Below, in pieces: positions 6,961-15,665 of a stretch of DNA of 64,000 bases. Numbering within the stretch: position 1 is the stretch's first letter; each line of letters opens with the position of its first letter. Source of the DNA: Palsa-504 sp963767565 (GTDB taxonomy: Bacteria > Actinomycetota > Actinomycetes > Streptosporangiales > Streptosporangiaceae); contig CAVYEG010000020.1 in assembly GCA_963767565.1 (NCBI GenBank), forward strand, positions 56,164 through 120,163. The letters run 5' to 3'. The translations under genes were made by a program, and so were the position numbers. The notes below the pieces were generated by a model. That model searched no databases and was not told the DNA's origin. It saw only the letters and a list, made by a program, of their open reading frames with translations.

Positions 6961-7833
6961 GTGAAGCTCGGCCTGCAGATCCCCGATTTCACCACCCCGG
7001 ACGGCCCGTCCCGGCTCGGGGCCGACCTGGCCACCGTGGCCCGCACCGCGGACGAGGCGGGCTTCGACTTCATCGCGGTCATGGACCACTTCTTCCAGAT
7101 CCGCGGGGTCGGCCCGGCCGAGCACGAGATGCTCGAGGCCTACACCACGCTGGCCTACCTGGCCGCGTGCACGTCCCGGGCCAAGCTGCTGACCCTGGTC
7201 ACCGGGGCCGTCTACCGGTACCCGGGCATCCTGGCCAAGATCATCACCACACTGGACGTGCTGTCCGGCGGGCGGGCCTGGCTCGGCATCGGGGCGGCGT
7301 GGAACGAGGAGGAGTCGCGCGGCCTCGGCATCGCGTTCCCGCCAGTCGCCGAGCGGTTCGAGCGGCTCGAGGAGACCCTGCAGATCTGCCTGCAGATGTG
7401 GCGCGGCGACGAGAGCCCGTACCACGGCCAGCATTACCAGCTGGAGCGGCCGCTGAACTCGCCGCAGTCGCTGACCAGGCCGCACCCGCCGATCATGATC
7501 GGCGGCGGCGGGGAGAAGAAGACGCTGCGGCTGGTGGCGAGGTACGCCGACGCGTGCAACCTGTTCCCGACCCCGGACATGGCCCGCAAGCTGGACGTGC
7601 TGCGCGCGCACTGCGACGCCGAGGGCCGGGACTACGACGAGATCACCAAGACCTGCTACTTCATCTTCGACGTGGGCGAGAAAGGCGAGAAGGCGGCCGA
7701 GGTGGTCGACCGGCTCGGCGCCATGGCCGAGCTCGGCTTCCAGGCCGCGATCGGCGCGGTGGCCAACGTCTGGCAGGTGACCCCGCTTGAGGTGATCGCC
7801 TCGGACGTCATCCCCGCCGTAACAGATCTTTAG
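6961..7833 (+). CDS. LLM-class F420-dependent oxidoreductase
   Basis: A 290-residue luciferase-like TIM-barrel protein of the family that uses coenzyme F420 in actinobacteria. Recognisable parts are KLGLQIPDF at the N terminus, DEAGFDFIAVMDHFFQ, the LDVLSGGRAWLGIGAAWNEE segment near residue 100, and PIMIGGGGEKKTLRLVARYA near 180. The GTG at 6961 has GGAGG seven bases upstream. It stands alone between divergent or convergent neighbours. The substrate cannot be inferred. Confidence 0.9.
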   Translation: MKLGLQIPDFTTPDGPSRLGADLATVARTADEAGFDFIAVMDHFFQIRGVGPAEHEMLEAYTTLAYLAACTSRAKLLTLVTGAVYRYPGILAKIITTLDVLSGGRAWLGIGAAWNEEESRGLGIAFPPVAERFERLEETLQICLQMWRGDESPYHGQHYQLERPLNSPQSLTRPHPPIMIGGGGEKKTLRLVARYADACNLFPTPDMARKLDVLRAHCDAEGRDYDEITKTCYFIFDVGEKGEKAAEVVDRLGAMAELGFQAAIGAVANVWQVTPLEVIASDVIPAVTDL

Positions 7834-7865
7834 TCAGCCGAACGAAACGTGGTGATGCGAGCGGG

Positions 7866-8546
7866 TCAGCGGGGTGCGGAAGCGCCGTTGACGCGTTCGG
7901 CGTTGGCGCGGGAGACGGCGGTGGCCATGGGGTCGTCGCCGCGGGCGGCCAGGCCGTCGACGATGCCGGGGATGTCGGTGGCGGGGCGGTTCTGGCTCAG
8001 CTTGGCCTTGGCCTCGATCCGGGTGATCTGCAGCTCGAGGCCGACGATGGCGCGCAGCTGGCCCTCGATGAACTTGCGGGGCGCGTCGTCCGGGGACCAG
8101 GGCATCCGCTGGCCGGGTGAGGCCAGCCGGGCCGCCTCGTGCTTGGCCGTCAGCCGCCGCACCACGTCCTCGACCCAGGCCGGGTCGTCGTGCACGACCA
8201 GCCGCCCGTATACGTGCGCGGTGAGGTAGTTCCAGGTGGGGACGACCCGGCCGTGCTCGGCCTTGGCCGCGTACCAGGACGGGGACACGTAGGAGTCCGG
8301 GCCGCGGATGATGGCCAGCGACTCGCCGTGGGCGGGCTTGCGCCACTGGTCGTTGTTCCTGGCCACGTGGCCGAGAAGTGCTCCCCACTGGGCGCCGCGC
8401 TGCCCCGCCGGTGGCTGGTAGGCAAACGGCAGCATCGTGGCCAGCAGGCCGTCATCGGTCAGCGTGATCAGATCAGCCGCGCCGTGCCTGAACAGCAGGT
8501 CCTCGACCGCCGCGTCGTCCGCGGCGAAATGAGCGGGAATGTACAT
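7866..8546 (-). CDS. PaiB-family FMN-binding negative transcriptional regulator
   Basis: A 226-residue PaiB-type protein with the split-barrel flavin-binding fold. It starts MYIPAHFAADD and contains the family's LLGHVARNND, SPSWYAAKAEHGRVVPTWNY and FIEGQLRAIVGLELQI segments. PaiB members are annotated as negative regulators in Bacillus, though a flavin-linked function is equally possible. The ATG at 8546 has GGGAGGAG directly upstream. It follows hmgA by 18 bases on the same strand and may be co-transcribed with it. Confidence 0.88.
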   Translation of the reverse strand: MYIPAHFAADDAAVEDLLFRHGAADLITLTDDGLLATMLPFAYQPPAGQRGAQWGALLGHVARNNDQWRKPAHGESLAIIRGPDSYVSPSWYAAKAEHGRVVPTWNYLTAHVYGRLVVHDDPAWVEDVVRRLTAKHEAARLASPGQRMPWSPDDAPRKFIEGQLRAIVGLELQITRIEAKAKLSQNRPATDIPGIVDGLAARGDDPMATAVSRANAERVNGASAPR

Positions 8547-8564
8547 GGCTCCTCCCGGTCCAGA

Positions 8565-9854
8565 CTATGCGGAGAAGCCAGGGGTCAGGCCGGCCCAGAC
8601 GGCGTCATAGTCCGGCTGGCGGTGCCCGGCGTGCATCGCCTGACGGGTCGGGATCATCATCCAGCGGCTCTCGAACATGAAGGCCAGCGTGCCGTCGAGC
8701 TTGGTCGGCTGCAGTTCGGCGGTGCTGGCCCGGGCGAACGTGTCGGCGTCCGGGCCGTGCGAGGTGAAGGTGTTGTGCAGGCTGGCCCCGCCCGGCTCGA
8801 AGCCCTCGGCCTTGGCGTCGTAGACGCCACGGACCAGGCCCATGAACTCGGACATGATGTTGCGGTGATACCAGGGCGGCCGGAACGTGTCCTCGCCGAC
8901 CAGCCAGCGCGGCGGGAAGATCACGAAGTCGACGTTGGCCAGGCCGGGCAGCTCGCTGGGCGAGGTGAGCACGGTGAAGATGGACGGGTCGGGATGGTCG
9001 AAGCTGATCGTGCCGATCACCATGAAGTTGGCGGTGTCGTACTTGTACGGCACGTAGTTCCCGTGCCAGCCGGCCACGTCCAGCGGCGAGTGGTCGTAGT
9101 CGGCGGCCCACAGGTTCCCGCCGAACTTCTGCACCACCTGCACGGTGGCCGGTCGGTCCTCGTAGCGGGCGGTAGGGGCCAGGAAGTCACGCTCGTTGGC
9201 CAGCCCGTTGGCGCCGATCGGGCCGCGTTCGGGCAAGGTGAACGCGGCGCCGAAGTTCTCGCACAGGTAGCCGCGCACCGGCCCCGCGGGCAGCTCGACG
9301 CGGAACCTGATGCCGCGCGGCACCACGGCGATCTCGCCGGGTGCCACCGCCAGCGGCCCGAGCTCGGTGTGCAGGGTGACCGGGCCCTGCTCGGGCACGA
9401 ACAGCACCTCGCCGTCGGAGTCGACGAAGTACCGCTCGGTCATGGACCGGTTCGCGGCGTACACGTGCACGGCCATCCCGTTACGGGTCCGCAAGTCGCC
9501 GTTGCCCGCCACGGTGTAGAGCCCGTCGATGAAGTCGGTCTGCGCGACGGGCATGGGGAGCGGATCCCAGCGCAGCCGGTTCGGGTCCGGCTCGATCTCG
9601 TCGAACGGGCTGCCGCGTAGCGTCCCGTTAGCGATGCGGGAGAACTTGGGGTGCGCGGCCGAGGGCATGATCCGGTAGACCCAGGTGCGCCGGTTCGCCG
9701 CGCGCGGCTGGGTGAACGCGGTCCCGCTGAGCTGCTCGGCGTACAGGCCGAGCGGTGCGCGCTGCGGCGAGTTGCGCCCGGCAGGCACCGCCCCCGGCAC
9801 CGCCTCGCTGACGAACTCGTTCCCGAACCCTCGCTGGTAGGTGTACTCGCTCAC
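8565..9854 (-). CDS. hmgA: Homogentisate 1,2-dioxygenase
   Basis: Opens the aromatic ring of homogentisate to maleylacetoacetate in tyrosine and phenylalanine catabolism. The protein is 429 residues, standard length. The N terminus reads YQRGFGNEFVSEA, and the iron ligands are visible in YHRNIMSEFMG (His and Glu) and in SLHNTFTSHGPD (second His). I chose the GTG at 9854, which gives the usual SEYTYQRGFGN start; a TTG at 9866 is also open. The maleylacetoacetate isomerase and fumarylacetoacetase genes are not adjacent. Confidence 0.96.
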   Translation of the reverse strand: MSEYTYQRGFGNEFVSEAVPGAVPAGRNSPQRAPLGLYAEQLSGTAFTQPRAANRRTWVYRIMPSAAHPKFSRIANGTLRGSPFDEIEPDPNRLRWDPLPMPVAQTDFIDGLYTVAGNGDLRTRNGMAVHVYAANRSMTERYFVDSDGEVLFVPEQGPVTLHTELGPLAVAPGEIAVVPRGIRFRVELPAGPVRGYLCENFGAAFTLPERGPIGANGLANERDFLAPTARYEDRPATVQVVQKFGGNLWAADYDHSPLDVAGWHGNYVPYKYDTANFMVIGTISFDHPDPSIFTVLTSPSELPGLANVDFVIFPPRWLVGEDTFRPPWYHRNIMSEFMGLVRGVYDAKAEGFEPGGASLHNTFTSHGPDADTFARASTAELQPTKLDGTLAFMFESRWMMIPTRQAMHAGHRQPDYDAVWAGLTPGFSA

Positions 9855-9875
9855 GCCTGTAATCAAATCACTAGG

Positions 9876-10862
9876 TCAACGGGCCGGCTCGGCCAGGTGC
9901 ATCCTGATCACGGAGTCGTAGTCGGGGTCGGGGGTCAGGCCCAGCCGGGCCGCCCGGTCGGCGCGGATCCGGGCGGGCCAGGTGGCGAACATCCGGGCTA
10001 CCGCGGGATCGGGGACCCAGTCGATCAGCGCGCTGGCCTGCGGGCCGGCCACCCGGGTCAGGGCCGCGGCCATGTCGGCCACGGTCAGGGTGAGGGCGGG
10101 CATGGTGAGCGCGGTGCGGCCGCCCCAGGCCTGGTCGGAGGCCGTGGCGGCGCACAGCAGCGCGCCGAGGGCCTTGGCCGGGGAGGCCAGGGCAACCTCG
10201 GTGGCCGGGTCGACCGGGCAGACCGCCCGCTGGCCGGCCAGCGGTTCCCTGATGATGCCGGACAGGAAGCCGGAGGCCGCGGCGTTGGGCCGGCCCGGGC
10301 GCACGCTGACCGTCATCAGGCGCACGGCCCGGCCGTTGAGGAAGCCCTTGCGGGTGTAGTCGGCCAGCAGGTACTCGCACATGACCTTCTGGGTGCCGTA
10401 GCTGGTCTGCGGGGTGGGCCAGGTGTCATCGGTGATGACCTGCTCGGCTGGTGCGCCGAACACGGCGACGGAACTGGCGAACACCACCACCGGGCCGGTC
10501 CCGAGGGCGCGGCAGGACGCCAGCAGTATCTCGGTGGCCGCCAGGTTGGCCCGCAGGCCCAGGTCGAAGTCCGCCTCGCACTCGGCGCTGACCGCGGCGG
10601 CGAGGTGGAAGATCACCTCGGCCCCGGTCAGGACGTCCCGGGCGGCCGCTTCATGGCCCGTCAGCTCGCCGAGGTCGGCGCGGACGGCCGTGACCCGCCC
10701 GTCGGCGGCCAGGTCAGGCGGCACCGGCGCCCGGTCGATGAGCGTCAGCCGGGACAGCGGGCGGGCCTCGCCGCCCGCTAGCCGCAGGGATCCCGCGGCC
10801 AGGAGTTCCCTGGCCAGGCGCGAGCCCAGGAATCCGGCACTCCCGGTCACCACCACGTGCAC
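9876..10862 (-). CDS. NAD-dependent epimerase/dehydrogenase, DenD-like
   Basis: A 328-residue extended short-chain dehydrogenase. The NAD-binding GSAGFLGSRLARELL is at residues 7-21, the active-site pair is in SYGTQK (Tyr and Lys), and VSVRPGRPNAAASGF matches the D-erythronate dehydrogenase (DenD) branch. That enzyme oxidises four-carbon sugar acids. The start is a GTG at 10862 among several in a row. It lies 22 bases upstream of hmgA on the same strand, although the two pathways are unrelated. The exact substrate is unproven. Confidence 0.82.
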   Translation of the reverse strand: MHVVVTGSAGFLGSRLARELLAAGSLRLAGGEARPLSRLTLIDRAPVPPDLAADGRVTAVRADLGELTGHEAAARDVLTGAEVIFHLAAAVSAECEADFDLGLRANLAATEILLASCRALGTGPVVVFASSVAVFGAPAEQVITDDTWPTPQTSYGTQKVMCEYLLADYTRKGFLNGRAVRLMTVSVRPGRPNAAASGFLSGIIREPLAGQRAVCPVDPATEVALASPAKALGALLCAATASDQAWGGRTALTMPALTLTVADMAAALTRVAGPQASALIDWVPDPAVARMFATWPARIRADRAARLGLTPDPDYDSVIRMHLAEPAR

Positions 10863-10905
10863 CCCGGCATCCTACGTGCCGCAGGCGGCCGCGGTAAGGG
10901 CCGGG

Positions 10906-11337
10906 CTACCGGCCGGAGACCTTGGCCGACCTCAGCCGGCGCAGCCGCAGGATCTCGGTGTCACGGGCCTGCAGCACCGGCTCGACCACGTTCATGGCGG
11001 CGTGCACGGCGACCTCGGGATCCCCGGGGACCCCGTAGCGCAGGAAGCTGCGGGCCAGGGCCCGGCGCAGCCGCTGGGCGGTGACGCCGAGCAGGTCCGG
11101 CGGATCCGGCAGCGGCCCGCCTTCGCCAGCTGTGCCGTCGCGCTTGCCCCGGCCGGCGGGGCGGCGCGGGCTGGCCCGCCTGCCCCGGCCGGACGTCCGC
11201 GCCGCCCATCGCTCCGGTGCCGGGGACGCATCGGGCTCATCGCCGTCGGGCACGCGGAACAGCGGGGTCATCACCCACGGCGGCGGCGATGCCGGTGCGG
11301 GGGCACGCCGCTTTGGTAGGGTCGGCTCCGGGAGCAT
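10906..11337 (-). CDS. Actinobacterial hypothetical protein
   Basis: A 143-residue protein with a disordered, Pro/Arg-rich N-terminal half and a helical C-terminal half (LRRALARSFLRYGVPGDPEV, then a long helix around NVVEPVLQARDTEILRLR). No known domain is recognised. I set the start at the ATG at 11337, which has AGGAAGG ten bases upstream; the frame extends to 11409 without a better site. It is transcribed away from the aldo/keto reductase. Confidence 0.6.
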   Translation of the reverse strand: MLPEPTLPKRRAPAPASPPPWVMTPLFRVPDGDEPDASPAPERWAARTSGRGRRASPRRPAGRGKRDGTAGEGGPLPDPPDLLGVTAQRLRRALARSFLRYGVPGDPEVAVHAAMNVVEPVLQARDTEILRLRRLRSAKVSGR

Positions 11338-11464
11338 TGGCGTGGCCTTCCTATCCGGATAGTCTTCACAGCGCTGATGCTCCCCCTTTGATGCCTTCAT
11401 GTCACACATGTCCAGGTCACACGGCGTGTCACCAAAGTTCCGCAGCGTCCTCTAGCCTGATGGC

Positions 11465-12442
11465 GTGAGGTACCTGAGCGCGGGCGCTGGCCCGCAGGCC
11501 GCGCGGATCTCCAGCATCGGGCTGGGCACCTGGCAGTTCGGCTCACGGGAATGGGGATACGGTCCGGCGTACGCCGGGCAGGAGGCGCGGGCCATCGTGC
11601 GCCGGGCGCTGGAGCTGGGCGTGACCTTGTTCGATACCGCGGAGATCTACGGTTTCGGCCGCAGCGAGCGAATCCTGGGCGAGGCGCTCGGGCCGGCCAG
11701 GGAGTCGGCCTTCCTGGCCACGAAGCTCTTCCCGCTGCTGCCGGTCGCCCCGGTGGTGGAGCAGCGCGCCGTGGCCAGCGCGAACCGGCTGGGGACCAGC
11801 AGGCTCGACCTGTACCAGGTGCACCAGCCAAATCCGCTGGTCCGCGACGGCACGATCATGCGCGGCATGCGGGCGCTACAGCGGGTCGGGCTGGTCGGCG
11901 AGGTCGGCGTGAGCAACTACTCGCTGGGCCGCTGGCGTGCGGCTGAGGACGCGCTGGGCGCCCCGGTGCTGAGCAACCAGGTCAGGTACAGCCTGGTGGA
12001 CCGCTCGCCGGAACGTGACCTGCTGCCGTTCGCCGCCTCGACCGGTCACCTGGTGATCGCCTACAGCCCGCTGGCCCAGGGGCTGCTGTCGGGTAAGTAC
12101 CACCGGGACCGCCGGCCGTCGAACCGGGTCCGGGCGGCCAACCCGCTGTTCCTGCCGGAGAACCTCGAGCGGGCCGCCGACCTGATCGCGGCCCTGCGCG
12201 AGGTGGCTGACGCGCATTCCGCCACGCCCTCGCAGATCGCCCTGGCCTGGGCCATCCACCGGCCCGCGGTGGTGGCGATTCCGGGCGCGTCCAGCATCGG
12301 GCAGCTGGAGAGCAACGCGGCGGCCGCCGATATCGAGCTCACCGAGGCCGAGTACCAGACGCTGAACGCGGTCTCGGCCCGGTTCCGGCCCGTCACCGGG
12401 CCTGCCGCGCTTCCCCGCCAGCTCCGGGCCCGGTTCAGCTAG
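11465..12442 (+). CDS. Aldo/keto reductase
   Basis: A 325-residue NADPH-dependent TIM-barrel reductase. The catalytic tetrad is visible: Asp and Tyr in LFDTAEIYGFGRSE, Lys in FLATKLFPLL, His in LDLYQVHQPNP. The cofactor region VVAIPGASSIGQLESN is near residue 275. The GTG at 11465 is used. It is a single gene. The substrate is likely a carbonyl or aldehyde, not further defined. Confidence 0.93.
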   Translation: MRYLSAGAGPQAARISSIGLGTWQFGSREWGYGPAYAGQEARAIVRRALELGVTLFDTAEIYGFGRSERILGEALGPARESAFLATKLFPLLPVAPVVEQRAVASANRLGTSRLDLYQVHQPNPLVRDGTIMRGMRALQRVGLVGEVGVSNYSLGRWRAAEDALGAPVLSNQVRYSLVDRSPERDLLPFAASTGHLVIAYSPLAQGLLSGKYHRDRRPSNRVRAANPLFLPENLERAADLIAALREVADAHSATPSQIALAWAIHRPAVVAIPGASSIGQLESNAAAADIELTEAEYQTLNAVSARFRPVTGPAALPRQLRARFS

Positions 12443-12561
12443 CGAACCTGGCGGGCCTGCCTTACTTCGGTCGGCCCGTCAACCGCATTTCCGCTCGCCT
12501 CCGCGCGGCTCCCGGGGTTACCGTCTGCGGGGAATAGCCTGTGCTGCGAAAGGTGGTGGGC

Positions 12562-13053
12562 ATGCAACCAGGGCAAGGGCCCCAATGGCGGCCGCTGAAG
12601 CGGCACGACAGCCAGGCAGCGGAGCAGATGGTGGAACGGGCGGCGGAACTAGCCCGGGATTCGCACGCCAGGACGCGGCACGCCGCGGTTCTGATGCGGG
12701 ACGGCAGCATGCTGGCCTGGGGCACCAACGGGGTGCCGTTCCCGGGGGAAGACCACTGCTACTGCAAGTTCGGTGACTTCGGCCACCATGACCAGTGCCG
12801 GACGCACGCCGAGCAGCGGGCGATCACGCTGGCCCGCGAGGGTGACGGCTGGCGGATGCTGCCAGGTGCGAAGCTGGTCTACGTGCGGCTTGAGGCGGAC
12901 GATTCGGTCCGGCTGGAAGAACCGCATTTCTGCGCTCGCTGCAGCCGGCTGGCGCTGTCGCTGGGCATCGCGGAGTGGATCTTCGCCCTGTCCGAGGGGC
13001 TGGTCGGGTATCCCTCGGCCGACTACGACCAGATCGCCCAGCTCAGGTGGTAG
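12562..13053 (+). CDS. Cytidine/deoxycytidylate deaminase-fold protein
   Basis: A 163-residue protein with the zinc-binding signature of the deaminase superfamily: RTHAEQRAI (His-Ala-Glu) near residue 90 and PHFCARCSRLAL (two Cys) near residue 125. An extra His/Cys cluster, HCYCKFGDFGHHDQC, precedes the active site and could hold a second metal. The ATG at 12562 has AAAGGTGG upstream; an in-frame GTG at 12541 is the alternative. The substrate (nucleotide, tRNA or other) is unknown. Confidence 0.75.
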   Translation: MQPGQGPQWRPLKRHDSQAAEQMVERAAELARDSHARTRHAAVLMRDGSMLAWGTNGVPFPGEDHCYCKFGDFGHHDQCRTHAEQRAITLAREGDGWRMLPGAKLVYVRLEADDSVRLEEPHFCARCSRLALSLGIAEWIFALSEGLVGYPSADYDQIAQLRW

Positions 13054-13194
13054 GCCAGGCCAGGCCGGCGCGGTCAGCGCAGTTTCCGTGGCTTCACGTT
13101 TGCCGCCGGGAACGTAGAAGACGTCCTTCCCGCGGGGCCGGGCGCACAGGATCAGGCCGTTCCGCAGGTGCACCCAGGCCACCGTGTCGATCAC
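13054..13194 (-). pseudogene. N-terminal relic of a Nudix hydrolase
   Basis: The minus strand encodes VAWVHLRNGLILCARPRG followed by VFYVPGGKREA, the first strands and the start of the Nudix box (GGKRE). After that the sequence diverges from the family and runs into the deaminase-like gene on the other strand. The catalytic REXXEE part is absent, so this is a truncated remnant. Confidence 0.55.
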
Positions 13195-13284
13195 GACCAG
13201 CAGGTTATGGCTCAGCGGGCTTGCTAGTAACGTCGGGTTAGCATGCGCGGGATGCGGGTGGTGACGGACGGATGGAGGTTACCG

Positions 13285-13959
13285 GTGGCGGATAAGTGGC
13301 TGACGTTCGACTGCTACGGGACGATCGCGGACTGGAACGCCGGCATGGCCGGACCACTCGAGGCGCTCGCGGGGGCAGACGCGCAGCGGCTGCTGGCCGC
13401 CTATCACCGCGAGGAGCTCGAGCTCGAGGCCGGCCCGGGCTGGATGCCGTACCGCGAGGTGCTGACCGCCGGGCTGGCCTCGGCGGCCAGGCACGAGGGG
13501 CTCATCCTGGCCCAGGGCGACGAGCAGGCGTTCGTCCGGGCCTGGCCGGACATGCCGGTGTTCGAGGACGCGGGCCCGGCGCTGACCGCGCTGCGGGAGC
13601 AGGGCTGGCGGCTGGCCATCCTGACCAACTGCGACGATGACCTGTTCGCCACGACCAGGTCACGGCTGCCGGTGCCGTTCGACCTGGTGGTCACGGCCCA
13701 GCAGGTCGGCAGCTACAAGCCGGACCTGGCGCATTTCCGCGCCTTCGCCGACCAGACCATGGTGAGCAAGGCCAGCTGGATCCACGTGGCCAACAGCTGG
13801 GTCCACGACATCTTGCCCGCGGCCCGGATGGGAGTGCGCTCGGTCTGGGTCGACCGGGACGGCACTGGGCATCCCGCCAAGCTGGCCGAGCGGCGCATCG
13901 CCGCGATGCGCAGGCTGCCGGAGGCGATCGCGGACGTCAGCGCCATCCTGCCCAGGTAA
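13285..13959 (+). CDS. HAD superfamily hydrolase, haloacid dehalogenase type II-like
   Basis: A 224-residue HAD hydrolase. Motif I is FDCYGTIADW with the nucleophilic Asp near residue 7, motif II is LAILTNCDDD, and motif III includes SYKPDLAHF with its Lys. The arrangement matches the 2-haloacid dehalogenase group, though many relatives are phosphatases. I use the GTG at 13285, six bases after GGAGG; the upstream ATG codons at 13243 and 13252 have poorer sites. Confidence 0.85.
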   Translation: MADKWLTFDCYGTIADWNAGMAGPLEALAGADAQRLLAAYHREELELEAGPGWMPYREVLTAGLASAARHEGLILAQGDEQAFVRAWPDMPVFEDAGPALTALREQGWRLAILTNCDDDLFATTRSRLPVPFDLVVTAQQVGSYKPDLAHFRAFADQTMVSKASWIHVANSWVHDILPAARMGVRSVWVDRDGTGHPAKLAERRIAAMRRLPEAIADVSAILPR

Positions 13960-13965
13960 CCGCGC

Positions 13966-15516
13966 TCAGGTACCTAGCGACCCGGCGAAGGCCGAGGCGT
14001 CGCTTGAGCAGCCCGCGGCCGCGGTGATGCCGCCGTTGGCCTGGGCCAGGTTGCTGATGCCTGAGGCCGAGGCGCTCGGGTCGGGCGACGCGGTCGAGGT
14101 CCCCGACGGCTGGACCGAGGGCGTCGCGGTCGGCGTGACGGAGGGAGTCGCGGCGGGCGCCAGGCCAGTGAAGTCCGAGCCGAGGATCAGCTGCACTGTG
14201 CCGGGCGTCAGGGTGGAGACCTGCAGTTCGGTGACGTCGGTGAGTGCCTGCTTGAGGGTGTTGACGGCGGCCATGTCCGAGCTGGCGGCGTACTCGATCA
14301 CCGAGTTGGTGTAGGCGTAGCTGGCGGCGTTGGCGGTGCCGGTCACGTCGAAGCCGCGGCTGGTCAGGCCGATCGCCGCCTGGTCGGCGAGGCCCTTGAC
14401 GCCGGAGCCGTTCAGCACCTCGACCTTGACGTTGGACGGGCTGGTGGTGAGGACCTGGGCACCGCTGCCGGTCGCAGTGGTGGTGGGGACGGGCTTGGTC
14501 TTCGGCACGGTCACGTCGTGGGCGATGGCGGAGAACACCTGGCTGGCCTGCGGCTCGGCGAACTGCACGCGGTCCGCGTCGGACGTCCACGGGTGGTTGG
14601 GCGCGGTGATGAACTGGACGTCCTTGCTGGACAGGTGGTGCAGGCTCTCGCCGATGTTGACCAGGTCCGAGGGCGACATGCCGCTGTCGGTGGTCATCGA
14701 GGCGGCGGCGTCGGTGACCACGCTGAGCAGCTTGAGCGGGTCGGACAGCAGGCCGCTGCTCAGCACGCCTTTCACGACCTGCGCGGACATGAACTGGTCA
14801 CGCTGGATCCGCTCCAGGTCCGATCCGGTGCCGATGTCCTCGCGGGTGCGCCAGAAGGCCAGGGCCTGGACTCCGGTGATGTGATGCTCACCGGCGGTCA
14901 GGTCAAGGCCGGAGACGGGATCGTTCACGTTGTACGGGACGCAGACGTTGACGCCGCCGAGGTCATTGACGACGTTGACGAAGCCGAGCATTCCGATGCC
15001 GATGAAATGGTTGATGTAAATGTCGGTCTGCTGCTCGAGCGTCTTCCACAGGCACACCGGGCCGCCGATCTGCAGCAGCGCATTGATCTGTACGTAGCCC
15101 TCGGGGTTGGCCTGCTGGCCGGTATACCCCGGGCCGGCGGCGCAGGCGTACTGCGGCACCATGGTGTCGCGCGGGATGCTCAGCACGGTGACCAGGTGCC
15201 GTCCCGGGGAGATGTGCACGATCATGATCGTGTCGGTGTTGTTGGTCTGGTCACTACCGGTGCGCAGGATGTACTGCTGGTGCGGGGTCAGGCCCTTCCG
15301 GCTGTCATCGCCGTAGACCAGGATATTCTCCGAGGTGGTGCTGTACTGCGGGGGGCGCACGCCGAGCTCGCCGCCCGGGTTGACCCGGGTGATGCTGTCG
15401 TAGACGGCCCGGTATTTCAGGTACGCGGTGAGGGTTCCGGCCCCGAGAATGACCACCGCGGCCACGGCAACCCAGCGGAGGACATGCCGCTTACCGTCGC
15501 GCGGCCCTCTCCGCAT
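13966..15516 (-). CDS. LytR-CpsA-Psr (LCP) family cell-wall glycopolymer ligase
   Basis: LCP proteins transfer undecaprenyl-linked teichoic acid or other glycopolymers to peptidoglycan outside the membrane. This 516-residue protein has a short cytoplasmic N terminus, one transmembrane helix (residues 14-32), the LCP core with NTDTIMIVHISP, VLSIPRDTMV, GGVNVCVPY and the Arg-rich LERIQRDQFM, then a LytR_C domain beginning VKVEVLNGSGVKGLA near residue 365. The tail is Ser/Thr/Pro-rich. The ATG at 15516 has GAGAGG upstream. It stands alone. Confidence 0.93.
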   Translation of the reverse strand: MRRGPRDGKRHVLRWVAVAAVVILGAGTLTAYLKYRAVYDSITRVNPGGELGVRPPQYSTTSENILVYGDDSRKGLTPHQQYILRTGSDQTNNTDTIMIVHISPGRHLVTVLSIPRDTMVPQYACAAGPGYTGQQANPEGYVQINALLQIGGPVCLWKTLEQQTDIYINHFIGIGMLGFVNVVNDLGGVNVCVPYNVNDPVSGLDLTAGEHHITGVQALAFWRTREDIGTGSDLERIQRDQFMSAQVVKGVLSSGLLSDPLKLLSVVTDAAASMTTDSGMSPSDLVNIGESLHHLSSKDVQFITAPNHPWTSDADRVQFAEPQASQVFSAIAHDVTVPKTKPVPTTTATGSGAQVLTTSPSNVKVEVLNGSGVKGLADQAAIGLTSRGFDVTGTANAASYAYTNSVIEYAASSDMAAVNTLKQALTDVTELQVSTLTPGTVQLILGSDFTGLAPAATPSVTPTATPSVQPSGTSTASPDPSASASGISNLAQANGGITAAAGCSSDASAFAGSLGT

Positions 15517-15665
15517 GGCTGACCTCTCGTTGCGACTGGGTAGCCAGTCCCCTGACCAACGGATTAATACTGCCCGTAGTTCCCGAAATGTTACCCAGCA
15601 CCTGGCGATTCATCCGCATCAGGAGCCCTGACTTAATTCGCCGGTAAGACAATTCCCGCCAGGAC

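Noticed and set aside
8139..9620. 493-codon plus-strand open frame across hmgA
   Set aside because: Antisense shadow; hmgA on the other strand has all iron ligands and normal length.
13224..13242. TGCTAGTAACGTCGGGTTAGC as an eighth BlaI-like dyad
   Set aside because: The half-sites are 10 bases apart instead of 7 and no GAAC lies 26 bases away on either strand.
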